From Simmondsia chinensis (Eukaryota; Streptophyta; Magnoliopsida; Caryophyllales; Simmondsiaceae): DNA of 64,000 bases. The position numbers and the translations under genes are program-made. This document shows, piece by piece, positions 22,367 to 34,000 of the stretch. The stretch's first letter is position 1. Each line of letters begins with the position of its first letter. A model generated the notes under the pieces. It was given only the letters and a program-made list of their open reading frames with translations, had not been told where the DNA came from and did not search any database. The DNA lies in assembly GCA_018398585.1 (NCBI GenBank), contig JAGTTD010000002.1:32666186-32730185 (forward strand). The letters are read 5' to 3'.

Positions 22367-23126
22367 CGAATCATTTTGGGTTTGGGAATATTGTATATTG
22401 ATGGAATGAATGCATTAACATTTGTCGGTTGACCCTGAGGTGTTACAGTTTGTTTGCAGTTTCTGGTGGTCAATCCAAAAGGCCTACAATGCCGAGATTT
22501 TCAAGAAAGAAAGACTCAGACCAAAGTGGATGATTTAGAGAGCAAATATATTTGCTTAATAGGGGAGACAAGCCAATAATGCAATGAGAGATGTCCCAAG
22601 GCTGCAGCAAAGAATTGAAGATCAAGTTAATGGAGCTATTTGTGATTTTGTAGGCAAGGTATTGTTTTGTGATGCAGCATTTTATAAGGAATGCAATTGA
22701 GTTGCCGCTGCAGTAGTTTCCAAAGATGATCGTACCCAAAACCATGAATCCTGGACCGCTTTTTCTTGGGCTAAGACGATAATGGCAGCGGAGAACCAAA
22801 CCATTCAAGCTGCAGTTTTCTTTGCTCTGCATAAGGATTGGAAAATAGTTTTGGTGGTCTCTTATTATTAACCAGCTATTGATGTTATCAATGCCACGAG
22901 TAATCCTCTTCCTTGGGAAATTGAAGCTATCATTAGGGCAACATTTGGGCTCTATGTAATCTTTTTGAGTGTATGTCATTTGTTTGGTGCTCCTAGTCTC
23001 TTAACGTAGAGGCTCATTCGCTTGCACCTAGTCATTGGGAAGGACGTCATAGACCCATTAACAGTTGTGTAAGGTTTGTTTCGTTTTCTATTAATGATGG
23101 TCATGTGTAATGTTTTTTGGGTCTTT
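22367..23126 (+). pseudogene. L1 RNase H domain and 3' UTR
   Basis: Continues ORF2 after the hAT. Near 22665-22990 the translation gives FCDAAFYKE (first catalytic Asp context), VAAAVVSKDDRTQ, AAENQTIQAAVFFALHKDWK and PAIDVINATSNPLPWEIEAII, the usual order of the LINE-encoded RNase H (RVT_3). The 3' UTR from about 23070 runs to the A-tail at 23782, with an RTE insertion in it. Confidence 0.7.
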
Positions 23127-23143
23127 GGGTATTGTAATGTACA

Positions 23144-23765
23144 GGAGCAACATTTGAGGTGGTTCGGACATCTTAGGAGGAGACCTTCCACCGCTTCAAT
23201 CAGAAGATACAAACAGCCCCATACTACGCTAGGGAGGAGAGAGAGAGGAGGGCCTAAGAAGAGATGGACGGGGACAATCCGACAGGACCTCACCCACCTA
23301 AACCTACGGGAGGAGATTGCCTTAAATAGAGAGGGGTGGAGAGCTAGCATAAGGGTAGCCAATATAGCGGCTTAGAGGAGTGCTTCTTTTACGGCTGGCA
23401 CTAGTGTTTCTAGGTATTTTAACACCCTCTTTGGGCACAGGTATTAGAGGTCATATTTGTTTATTTGTTTATAGGTGCAGTTGTATACGTGTGTACTTGC
23501 GGGCCTGCAGTAATCTTCCTTGAGTTTTGCTTCATATCACTTGGCTTATGTTTTTGTTTGATTCTAATTCTATGTTGCTATCATACTTTCAGGTCATATG
23601 CTTCCATTATGACACGCTCTTCAGGTTGCGGTCCTCGGAAACAGCCTCTCTTTAGGGTAACACCCTAAAGGTGGAAGGCTGCATACATCCACCCCTCCCC
23701 CCCCCCCCCCCCCCCCCCGACCCTACTTTTGCGGGAGCCTTCGTGGCACTGGAACTGTTGTTGTT
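23144..23765 (+). mobile_element. 5'-truncated RTE-clade LINE with the shared 3' tail
   Basis: Direct repeat gggtattgtaatgtaca (23127-23143) and gggcattgtaatgtaca (23766-23782), one mismatch. The 5' part encodes the extreme C-terminus of a plant RTE reverse transcriptase: HLRWFGHLRRRPSTASIRR, RERGGPKKRWTGTIRQDL, LREEIALNREGWRASIRV, stop at 23375. After a 250-bp 3' UTR come caggttgcggtcctcgg, aaacagcctctc, ggctgcatacatcc, a 22-C run (23697-23718), gaccctacttttgcgggagc and a (TTG)n end. This last 140 bp is the same sequence that forms the body of the 5S-headed SINEs. Confidence 0.85.
23697..23718 (+). repeat. 22-C homopolymer in the RTE tail
   Basis: Same location in the tail as the C-runs at 2335, 55975 and (as G) 6936. 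Confidence 0.95.
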
Positions 23766-23809
23766 GGGCATTGTAATGTACAAAAAAATGTTATGGTCAA
23801 ATGTTGGAT

Positions 23810-24516
23810 TGTTAATGTATTTTCAAAATAGAGTATTTAAATAAAGTGTTTGAAGTTTGTCCCATACTTGATTTTGAAGTGTATTGGCTTGTCTAAGGTG
23901 TGTCGAGACACAGATACCATGAGTCGACACATAGCCCAACAGAACTAACTTCAAGTGTCTGTGTGTCGACACACAGGGCCCGTTTGTTGGCGCACAAATC
24001 TTACAAAATTACAGTAACGTGATTTTTTCTGGTATTTGGTGGTTGGGTTTTGATAAGTTGGGGACGTCTTCTAAATAATATTTTCTTATATATTTCCCCC
24101 CCTTGTTCTTTGAAGAACACACATGAAATATCTTTGCTTGCAAAGTATTGCAAAATATTGAAAGGGGCAGTGTCACTTCGTGAAGGGACGTGTCCCTTCA
24201 TGAAGAGACACTTAAAAACTATAAATAACCCCTTCACTCTTATGTTTGAAGGAAGATGAATTTATGAAAAATATTGCAAGAAACAGTTGTGTGTATTCAT
24301 AAGAAAGTGTTGTGAAAAGTACCTGAAAACTTCATTCTTATTGATATCTCTTCTATCCCTCCTCTTATACATTCTCACTTTATTTTATTTGGTTATCGTT
24401 GTATCCCCAAGACTATTTCGTACTCCAAAATAAGTCTTAAGGAAAGTGATTACACGGCCTTGATACCTGAGATCTTTGGTTACCTGATTCCCGATTTATT
24501 GGGAAAATCTCTAACA
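23810..24516 (+). repeat. Copia-2 5' LTR
   Basis: 707 bp. Contains the perfect 18-bp palindrome ctgtgtgtcgacacacag at 23959-23976, related half-sites nearby (tgtgtcgagacaca, gagtcgacacat), and a gtgtcacttcgtgaag / gtgtcccttcatgaag pair near 24170-24210, upstream of a TATA-like actataaataacc (about 24218). Confidence 0.9.
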
Positions 24517-25239
24517 ATCTTAAGACTTATTTTTGGTTAATTGAAATGGCTTCTTCACTTTGCGTGATTTGATAGAGAATCATGTGAGATTGGAGAAAGT
24601 GATAAATAGAGAGGATTGGGATTTCTTCTTGGATCTTCTTTTGTGTATATATTGCCATACATCAAGGTATGTGTTCTGATTCAAAATATATCAAAATCAT
24701 GAAGTTTTATAATGCCTAAGAAGGAGTGATTGATGTATTGTTGTTTATGCATGAAAGTATATTCACTTGGGGGGTTGAAATTCAAAAGATAAAAACTCCT
24801 AAGTTTTCATTTAGGCATTGTTTGATGATTTATTTTATGAATCTTTGGATCAAATGTTTGCATGTCAAGATTATGGGCATGAATGAGGATAGTAGTAAAA
24901 TGCCTTTATGCCCTTTGAATTGTATCCAATTAATGGAAACAAGTTGTGTGAAATTTTATATACTTGATTCGGGATGAAATCATAAAATTATAAGATTCGT
25001 GTGAAATTGATGTTCACATTGATGAGTATACTTGTGATATCAAAACTAAAGTTAAATAGGCATTGATTGTTGGGATCATGAATTTATAATCAAATGCCTT
25101 TGAAATGGTGGTTGTGAAATATGAATTTTGATCAAGTAATACATGAAATTTAATTGGATGATTTTGTGTCTTGTTAATTTAAATAAAAAAAAAAAAGAAG
25201 AAGAAGAAGAAACAAAAGCAACGCAGAAAATAAAAAAGA

Positions 25240-25480
25240 AAAATTGACATTTGCAATTTCTCGGGATCGAACACGGGCGCTTCTGTGGAAGAAACAACGG
25301 TTAAACTTGTCAACCACTTAATCCATGTTGCATTTTTATGTAATCTATGTAATATAAATGTATTTGTTTAAGATTAAACAAAATTGAAAGGAAAAAAGGG
25401 AGGGCTGCGGTTATCTAGAATTGAACCGGCACCCTCAAGCACATGTTATAGAACATCAAGCCACTAGTCCAAATTGATTT
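25240..25480. other. Two tRNA-like B-box segments inside copia-2
   Basis: Around 25260-25315 and 25410-25475 the minus strand reads gttcgatcccgag and ggttcaattcta, resembling the T-arm/B-box of tRNA genes. Each is followed at a suitable distance by a ttaagtgg- or actagtgg-type stretch. No cloverleaf could be completed, so these are not tRNA genes. Confidence 0.25.
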
Positions 25481-25557
25481 TTGTGCCTAATAGTTATCAT
25501 AATAAAACCGAATAGTATAATTATTGCACATAAATTAAAAGACATGATAATTGCAAC

Positions 25558-26760
25558 CATGGTTATCGAAATCACGATCCGAATCTTATCCTACGATCCT
25601 ACTTTGCCCACCGGATCCGGATCGCGTAAAAAATCATAAAAAAGTAGGATCGTGAAAATCAAGTAGGATCGGGTAGGATCGGCGATCCTACACGATCCTA
25701 CCGATCCTACTTGAGTCATACAACATAAAAAAATAATTAATTAAAAAAAATAAAAAAAGTTTACTTTTATTTTAAACCTCCAACACCCTCTTTTTTCTCT
25801 CTCCTCCTCCCTCCTTTTTTTTCACACAGCTCCCCACCTCCCTCGCTCTCCCCCCTTCCCCCTCCCCTTAACCTAACCCCACCACGCCACCATGAGCCAC
25901 CGACCGACTGCCCTAGCCACGCCACCCCGAGCCACCGACGGACTGCCCTAGCCACTAGCCAACCGACCCACGGGCCACACACAAACTATAGCTCGTTTCT
26001 TTTTGGGTAAATCCCTAATTTTTGTTCAATTTTTTATTCTTCTAGTATATTATTGAGTTACTTGGGTAAATGTTTTGACTTTCATTTTGTTTATTTTAAG
26101 CTTGGTTTTGTTTTGCTTTGTTTAATTTCTAATTTTTGTTCAAAAATGTTTTGCTTTGTTTATATAAGCACCTATTTTAATTTTTATGTTGAATTATTTA
26201 TTACTTGATTGTGGTCTATTTTATGGATTTTAATGTATTTCTTCAATTTTATAATGCAATATATTGATCCCTAGTTTTAATGGTAACTTGATTGTTAATT
26301 TATATTTTATATTGAACTAAAAATTTGTTTAACTTACTAATATCATATTCACTAACTATGATGCCTCCTCTTTTTAATTTTAGTCTTAAGTTATACTCAT
26401 GTTATTTATATATTTAACTTATATATTGTGTTATGCATATACTTAACTTATATATTGTGTTATTCATATACTTAACTTATATATTTAAGATTTATCTATT
26501 ATATTTGATTTTGATACTTATGAAATTGAACTTAATGCAATTTTTGCACTTATGAGTTTCTAATGTATTATGACACTAATATTTTTTGCACTTTTTGATG
26601 TTATTTATTATATATTTGAGGCTTATAATGCGATTTTTATAGATACAAGTTATTGTTTTACACATAAAGTAGAATCTTACGATTCTCGATCCGATTCTAC
26701 GATCCCGATCCTGAGGACCCCTCACCGATCCTACATAGAATCCCGATTCTGACAACCTTG
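25558..26760. mobile_element. Non-autonomous hAT element related to 18458-22358
   Basis: 8-bp TSD attgcaac at 25550-25557 and 26761-26768. The ends (catggttatcgaaatcacga and, reversed, caaggttgtcagaatcggga) resemble those of the larger hAT. Subterminal regions are dense in gatcctac / gtaggatc and gattctac motifs. The 1203-bp interior has a pyrimidine-rich stretch ending ccttaacctaacccc (about 25790-25880), matching the sense strand of the untranslated region of the larger hAT (cctaacctaac near 22070). No transposase. It is best read as an internal deletion derivative of a related hAT. Confidence 0.85.
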
Positions 26761-26939
26761 ATTGCAACCCGTCGTACCATTAGCCAGTATCAGGATGCTT
26801 TTGCCAGTGATCCATATGCGCTTTGTGTATGGCATGACAACATTAATACATAAGTGGGGCCCGTGATTTCAGATTATGAAACTTTTGAGTTACATACAAA
26901 TACCAATTAATTGATATATGTCTATGTATAAAATTTTCA

Positions 26940-27030
26940 TGTTTTGGACAGTTGTTGAAACCAGACATTGAGGCGATGCTAAAAGGAAAATTCTTATTTA
27001 GTGTGGTTGTTGAAACCAGACGCCGAAACG
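26940..27030 (+). repeat. Short tandem repeat around gttgttgaaaccaga
   Basis: gttgttgaaaccagacattgaggcgatgc is followed about 55 bp later by gttgttgaaaccagacgccgaaacgatgc. The same pair occurs at 31482-31570 in the related element. Confidence 0.7.
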
Positions 27031-28689
27031 ATGCCAAAACTAAGAATAATATATAAGCGAATGAAGTCTGTTGATATTTTTTGAATTGAAAAGAATAACG
27101 AGTACTTCATGAAATATGAAAATACATTCAGATTTTAGAATAAAGTATAAATTATGCATTATGTATAGTAAATTCATTATTGCATGAATTTGTACTATAA
27201 GTAATTAAGTTGAGGTTTAATGTATGTATGCATGATTAATGCAATCATAAACTTTGAGGTTTTAATTTGTAAACATGAATATTATATGTTTACTTGGTGA
27301 ATTCGAAAGTGGCTCGAATTTGAGTGAAACTAAAATTATTGATCAGGACAAAATTTATGTGATATTTGATGTCTTATGAATATTTGATTATGAATGGAAA
27401 AGGTTATAACAAATACATATTTACGTATTGGGCGTATATAATTTGAGTAAAAGAAGTTGGAAAATCATGAAAGACAATATCTATATGATCATGAATATGA
27501 AAAGAATTTGAGTATAAATATTTATATATGCTGGTGGAGTTATAATGTTAATGCATGTTAGTTAATATAACTAATACATACATGTCCATAGATATAAAGG
27601 AAGTAGTATAAAAGCACTTGGAAATAATGATTCATAATTTCGTAATTGGCTATATATCTCAAGTGGGTTTTCCAATTTCATTGGATGTAATATTTCAATG
27701 GAAACCGGCATGTGTGTAAAAATTCTTTTAATCACTCAACATGATTAATGCATTTGAAGTAAGGCTTACTTGCATTTTAATGGCATATGTATATGATTGA
27801 GCAATCGGTTAAAACAAAGTGCATTTATACAATAAATGTTAAAATACTCAAATTGAGCGATAGTTATATGCAATTGTTACATGATAAATAAAACTATTAT
27901 GTGATATTATATTCACATGTTAGGATATTCTTAGTCATCAAAGTGGCAAATTTAAAGAGTATATTAATACTGAATTTTGATGACTTTTTTATCACCCATA
28001 AATTTTGATGCATATAAATGGCAACTAAATTCGTTTGATTGAATTATGGGTGAATTGAACATCTTAAGATATAAATGTAAATGAGTGCATAGAAAGTAAC
28101 TTCGAGTCTTTCATTAATCTTGAATGATGCATTGTGATAATGTGAAATAAAGTATATTATAATACAATCATGTTTGAGGGTATATCCCTGAAAAGACTCT
28201 AAAACTTTGAAAGACTAAAAGAGTATAAAAGGAGAAGTTATAACGATCGGACTTGTATATTTCTAAAGGAATGAACTAGAAATAAAATGAATGTCAAAGT
28301 TCAATACTGTTATGTCATAAAATGTGCTCCCATGACAAGATTATGAAGTTGTGCAATGTTTCCTTTTGAAAGAGGTAATTAATGAATCCGAAAAGTGCAT
28401 ATGACTAGTTTAACATTGACAAAGGATTCGTTGTATGTATGTACGTTGATTATATGTTGAAATTTGGTATGAATATTTAGAACCAAATGAAAGTGTTTCA
28501 ATAGTATAATTGAAATTTGAAAACGTTAGATGTAGCATTTGTTGTTGGATAGCTAAGTGTATATAACTAGCTATGTAAGTAAAGGTAACTGGCATGTGGT
28601 ACATAAGGTATTGAAATGATCATGAATTATGGTGTTATTTTTAATGAATACTCTTCTATTTATAAGAATATTTGGATGTCAGTTGTATA

Positions 28690-29110
28690 TCCGATAAGAA
28701 GGACTACGCTTCTAAAGCGAGTGAATGTTACAAAGTGGCAGGGTGTTGTTCCTTGGATTTCAAGAAACTAATGCGTATTATTAATTCCACCGTGATTATA
28801 AAGTTTATTGCTCTGGTTTCTGCTTGTAAAGAAACAGAATGATTAAAGGATTTTGTGTTTAAGATTCCTTTGTAGCCTAAGCCAATATTGACTATTTCTC
28901 TTCATTGTGCTAGTGAGATGCGCTTTCACTTGTATAAGAGTGAGATGTATCACTAAACGTCCGAACACATTAGTGTCGAATATTGTTAAGTAAAATAACT
29001 CATAAAAGATTGAGTGATGATCAATATGGACTTTGAAAATGTAAGTCAGAATCTAGCGGATCTTCTATTTAAAAACATTGCTAGAGACTTGAGAATAAAT
29101 AAATGAAGGG
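28690..29110 (+). pseudogene. Copia-2 RNase H remnant
   Basis: Translation in several frames gives STMIIKFIALVSACKETE, FKIPLWPKPILTISLHCAS and SQNLADLLFKNIARD. These are the STAEAE-type Glu block and the SENLADPLTKGL end that close Ty1-copia polyproteins. The rest of pol is absent. Confidence 0.65.
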
Positions 29111-29709
29111 ATGGTGTGAAACCTGTTATTATTAGTCGCCCATGATTGGCCCTCAACTCAACGCCTAGTATAACGCTAGGTCTCGGGTTCAATGAGAGAG
29201 ACTTATCATCCATGTGACTGCAAGCACTAAATGAGAATTTTCCATCCAATGTGTGTAGTGCTTGGTACCTGCATGGGAGATACTAAGAGGATGAGCTATG
29301 CTCTTAATGGACCTAATTCTTATTGAATGTCACGTTGCAGGGACATGATTAATGAGGTCCACCTTAGTAAGTGTTGAAGTTTGACTGCTTCAAAGTGGTG
29401 ATTTTTGACTGAGGGTTTGGCTCTAAAACACTCACGAAGGGTACAGGACACAAGGCCATAAATGTGTCGATCTGCGAGTTGTAGGGTGTGCATGGGGAGG
29501 ACTCCTGGTGTGTGTAGATGTGTTTGGTTAGTCAAATGGGTTGTATAGTTCAAAGCATGGTCTACCATTTTCGATCTGATTAACTGTAAACGTGTCTTCA
29601 CTAGCTGGAGGTTCAATCGAGAGACACCCTCATAGATGCACAATAAGGCCTCCTTTAATTTTGAGATGTCGTATATGGGAATGATTGTATTTTAAAAATG
29701 GTGGGGGAA

Positions 29710-30381
29710 TGTTGATGTATTTTCTAAATAGAGTATTTAAATAAAGTGTTTGAAGTTTATCTCATACTTGATTTTGAAGTGTATTGGCTTATCTAAGGTG
29801 TGTTCACACACAGGTACTGTGTATCAACACACAGCCCAACAGAACTAACTTGAAGTGTCTGTGTGTCGACACACAGGCCCGTTTGTCAACACACAGATCT
29901 TACAGAATTACAGTAACGTGATTTTTTTCTAGTATTTGGCGGTTGGGTTTTGATAAGTTTGGGACGTCTTCTAAACATTATTTTCTTACATACTTTTTGA
30001 AGAATATACATGAAAAATCTTTGCTTGCAAAGTATTGTGATTAAAAGGGGTAGTGTCGCCTCATGAAGAGACGTGTCACTTCGTGGAGGGACACTTGAAA
30101 ACTATAAATAACTCATTCACTCTTATGTTTAAAGGAAGATGAATTTATGAAAAATATTGCAAGAAGCACTTGTGTGTATTCATAAAAAAGTGTTGTGAAA
30201 AGTACTTGAGAACTTCATTCTCATTGGTTGCTTTTCTATCCCTCCTCTTACACATTCTCACTGTTGTATCCCCGAAACTATTTCATATGCTGAAATAAGT
30301 CTTAAAGAAAGTGATTACACGGCCTCGACACCTAAGATCTTTGGTTACCCGATTCCCGGTTTATTGGGAAAATCTCTAACA
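29710..30381 (+). repeat. Copia-2 3' LTR
   Basis: 672 bp, aligned with 23810-24516. The 18-bp palindrome is conserved at 29859-29876. Confidence 0.9.
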
Positions 30382-30386
30382 TGGAT

Positions 30387-30571
30387 CTAATCCAATCGAG
30401 CACGAGGAACCAAGATTTGAATATTCATTCAAGAGAAAATTTTGCATTTGTAGAGAATGATTTCTTGCATTGAAGTGTGAGAATGAAGTACACTAAGAAT
30501 TTATTATTAATGAAATCAATCAGCAGCTAAAACCTTGTGGCTAGTATATATGGCCTTGCATCCAGAGTGAT
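30387..30571 (-). repeat. Copia-3 left LTR, second piece
   Basis: Parallel to 37425-37600 of the right LTR, up to gcatccagag. It then diverges, probably at another insertion. Confidence 0.55.
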
Positions 30572-30907
30572 TTTCTAAAATAACACATTTGGTAATTTTT
30601 ATTCCTAAAATAGCACGCAAAAATTCAAAATTACCAAAACAGTATGCCCAGTCAGCAACACAAGGGGCCCACCATGACACATGGGCAGGGAAAAATTTAT
30701 AAATTGCATACTATTAAAAACAAAAAGAATGACGTCAGAGAGAGGGGGCAGCAATGATTAGGGATTTTTTTTTTTTTTTTTTTGATTAAAGGGGAATGAT
30801 GACATATGTGACATTGACTAATTAAAAAAAAAAGAATGAAATGTGGGTTATGAATCTACGATTAATTATAAAATTTAGGGAGTCTTACTATATTTTGCCC
30901 AATAATA

Positions 30908-30970
<63 letters not shown>

Positions 30971-31010
30971 AATAATTGTTTCATACAAAATATATAGGGT
31001 TGTCACAATT
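30572..31010. other. Unassigned AT-rich insert with (AT)n
   Basis: Begins tgattttctaaaataacac, with a second similar cctaaaatagcac 25 bp on, a style seen at ends of Mutator-like elements. It contains a T-run (about 30764-30783) and an (AT)n microsatellite (30907-30968). No opposite terminus was identified. Confidence 0.35.
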
Positions 31011-34000
31011 GTCAGGACAAATCAACATAGTTATTTTAAAGTATAATTTTTAAGGTTGATCGTGCAAAATTATGATAATTAAAGATATGCTAAATATTTC
31101 TATTACTTTGTCTCGGTCATTTCATGATAATATTTTATCTGTTTTTTATTTTTTATACAACAATAATAATTATATATACGTACAAGGTTACAGGGAGTTG
31201 ATCCTGCATGTCCCGTGAATGTATGTACAAGGTTGGTTACATGTTACCATTGATCCATGTTTTCTTTTGTGAATTGTTAGCAAAACATTATATATTTATA
31301 GATGGATCTGATATTTAATACTTAAAACCAAAAATGGTTGTTGTCATATAATGCGTGCAATATAGTTTTTCTAGGGTAAATTTTCATTGTAATGTGAAAA
31401 TATTTACTCCATGGTAAAACATGAGTTGTATTAATTACTGTAAATTGTGATATGTGATTACATATAAAATTCCTGTTTTGGGTGGTTGTTGAAATCAAAT
31501 GTTGAGGCGATGCTAAAAAGGAAAATCCTTGTTTAGCGTGGCTGTTGAAACCAGGCACCAAAACAATTCAAAAACTGATAATAATAATTGGATGCATGCT
31601 CTGTTATAAATTGGTAATAAAAGATCCATGCACGTGTATAACCATGATTATAATTCATAAAGAATTATGATGATCGGAATAAAGTACAAATTGTGCATTG
31701 TATGTAGTAAATTCATTATTGTATGAATTTGTAACCTGAACAATAATTAGATTGAGGTTTAATGCACGTATGTCAATAATTGTGCAAATATAAGCCCGTA
31801 ATAGAGTATAAACGTGGGTACTTTGACACATCCTTGTCTTGACAATAATTGAGTCAATCTCCTATACGTATTGTTCATTGACGGGATTGATGTTATGACA
31901 TAATAGAGTGAACAATAGTGGAGTTGGAAAATCATGAAAAAGAATTGAGTATAATCATGCTTCTATGTTAATGGAGTTATAATGATGATGCATGTTAGTT
32001 AATATAACTAATACATGCATGTCCATGTATATGAAAGTATAAGCATAGATATTAATAAGGTTATGTGATTAATGCTCATATGCATGTTAATAAGACTATG
32101 GATGTATTATTCATTATATTAAAGATGATGCATCATAAAATGTTTTGTGTAACCATGTATGTTGATGTGGTTATGAGGACAGTATGTCCATGATCCTTAA
32201 TATGGTGACGAACTCTTCGGCTTGGTTATTCATAAAAATGAATGATGTTTGTCTACTTGATTAAATGAAAATGATGTAAAATTGAATGTATTAATGGATC
32301 ATGAAGTATGAGATAATATTACATATTGATCCCTAATGTGACTGATATATAAATATTATGTTGACTTATAATTTCATAACTGACCACATGTTTTCGGTGG
32401 GTCTTCCAGCGTTATTGGATGCAGTGCTTCAATAAGAACCAACATATATGTGAAAATTTATCATCATGATTAATACGGTTGAAGTAAAGCTTACTTCCAT
32501 GTTAAGGGCGTATGTATATGATGATTGAGCAGTCGGTTAAAATGAAGTAAATTCTATACAATGAATTTTTAAATACTCAAATTGAGTGATGGATTCGTGC
32601 AATTGTTGCATGGTAAATGAGATTTTGTGTGGTAATATGTTCACATGTTAGGATGTCATTAGTCATCAAAGTGACAAATTTAAAGAGTATGAAAATACTA
32701 ATTTGTGGTGACTCATTTGTTACCCATAAGGTCTTATGTATATAAGTGGCATGTATAATCGTTTGACTAATTTACGGGTGGAGTGAACATCCTAAGATAT
32801 AAATATACATGAGTACATAGAAAGTGACTTTGAGTCTTTCGTTGGTCTTGAATGATGCATTCTGATAATGTGAATTAAAATATATTATGAGGAAGATCAT
32901 GTTTGAGGGTGTATAGAACTTTGAAAGAGTAAAAGAATATGAAAAGAGAAATCTTAACGATCGGACTTGTATATTTCTAGAGGAATGAACTAGAAATGGA
33001 ATGAATGTCAAAGTTCAATATTGTTATGTCATAGATTGTGATATTATGAAAAGACTATGTAGTTTAGCAATGTTGCCTTTTAAAAGAGGTAGTTAATGAA
33101 TTCGAAAAATACATATGGCATGTTTAATAAATTGGGGGATTCGTTGTATGTATGTTGACTACATGTTAAAATTTGGTGCGAAAATTTAGAACCAAATGTA
33201 AGCGTTCCAATGTTATAATTCGACCTTGAAAAGGTTAGATGTAGCCTTTGTTGTTGGATAGCTGAGTGTGTATAACTAGCTATGTGTTACTGGCATAAAG
33301 TACATGAGGTACCAAAATGACCATGAGTTGTAGTGCTAATGTTAATGAGTACTCTCCTATATAGAAGAATACTGGGACGCCAGTTGTATCTCCAATAAGG
33401 AGGACTATGCACTAAAAGCAAGTAAATGCTATAAATGGAGGGGTTGTTGTTCCTTGAGTTTTAAAAAACTGACATGCGTTTTAAAATTCCACTATGATTA
33501 TAGAGTTTATTGCTCTAGTTTTGGCTCGTAAAGAAACATAATGATTAAAGGATGTGTTTAAGACTCCTTTGTGGCGCAAGCCAATATAGACTCTTTCTGT
33601 CCATTGTGATAGTGAGATGTGTTTTCAAATATATAAAAGCGAGATGTGTTGCTAAAAGTCCGAACACCACAACGTCAAATATTGTTAAGTGAAATAACTC
33701 ATGAAAGATTGAGTGATCACTCTAGACTTTGAAAATGTAAGTCTGAAACTAGCAGATTTCTTGTTTGAGAACATTGCTAGAGACTTGATAATTCAAGGGA
33801 TGGTATGAAATCTGTCACTTCTAGTCACCCATGATAGGCCCCCAACTCGACGCCTAGTCAGACGCTAGGTCTCGGGTTCAATGAGTGAGTTTTATCATCA
33901 GTGTGACTGCAAGCACAAAAAAATTTTCCATTCCGTGTGTGTGGTGCTTGATTACCTGCATAAGAGATTTAAGGGATAAGCGTATGCTCTTAATGGACCC

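Larger units (their letters stand above)
6190..23788 (+). mobile_element. L1-type LINE, ORF2 only, split by three insertions
   Basis: Removing the inserts at 6510-15373, 18458-22358 and 23144-23765 (with one TSD copy each) leaves one continuous L1 ORF2 in the order endonuclease, reverse transcriptase, C-terminal zinc-binding region and RNase H. It ends in a short A-run (23782-23788). The 5' limit is approximate: the first recognisable residues are MIKMILYWNCQGTG at 6194, the usual ORF2 start, so it is probably 5'-truncated there. Stops and frameshifts throughout make it a fossil. A 3' TSD copy could not be assigned because another element sits directly on the A-tail. Confidence 0.75.
23810..30381 (+). 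mobile_element. Ty1-copia element 2 with two LTRs and mostly non-coding interior
   Basis: TSD tggat at 23805-23809 and 30382-30386. LTRs 23810-24516 and 29710-30381 (TGTTRATG...TCTCTAACA). A polypurine tract, ggtgggggaa, precedes the right LTR. A gag start like that of copia-4 (atggcttctt at 24546) is followed by about 4 kb without coding similarity. Only the RNase H end (about 28780-29100) is recognisable. It is inserted in the left LTR of copia-3 and carries its own hAT insertion at 25558-26760. Confidence 0.9.

Noticed and set aside
22361..23362. Long minus-strand frames overlapping the L1 RNase H and RTE segments
   Set aside because: They are antisense shadows of better-matching plus-strand LINE sequence.
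25240..25480. tRNA genes
   Set aside because: Only T-arm-like blocks; acceptor and D arms cannot be paired.
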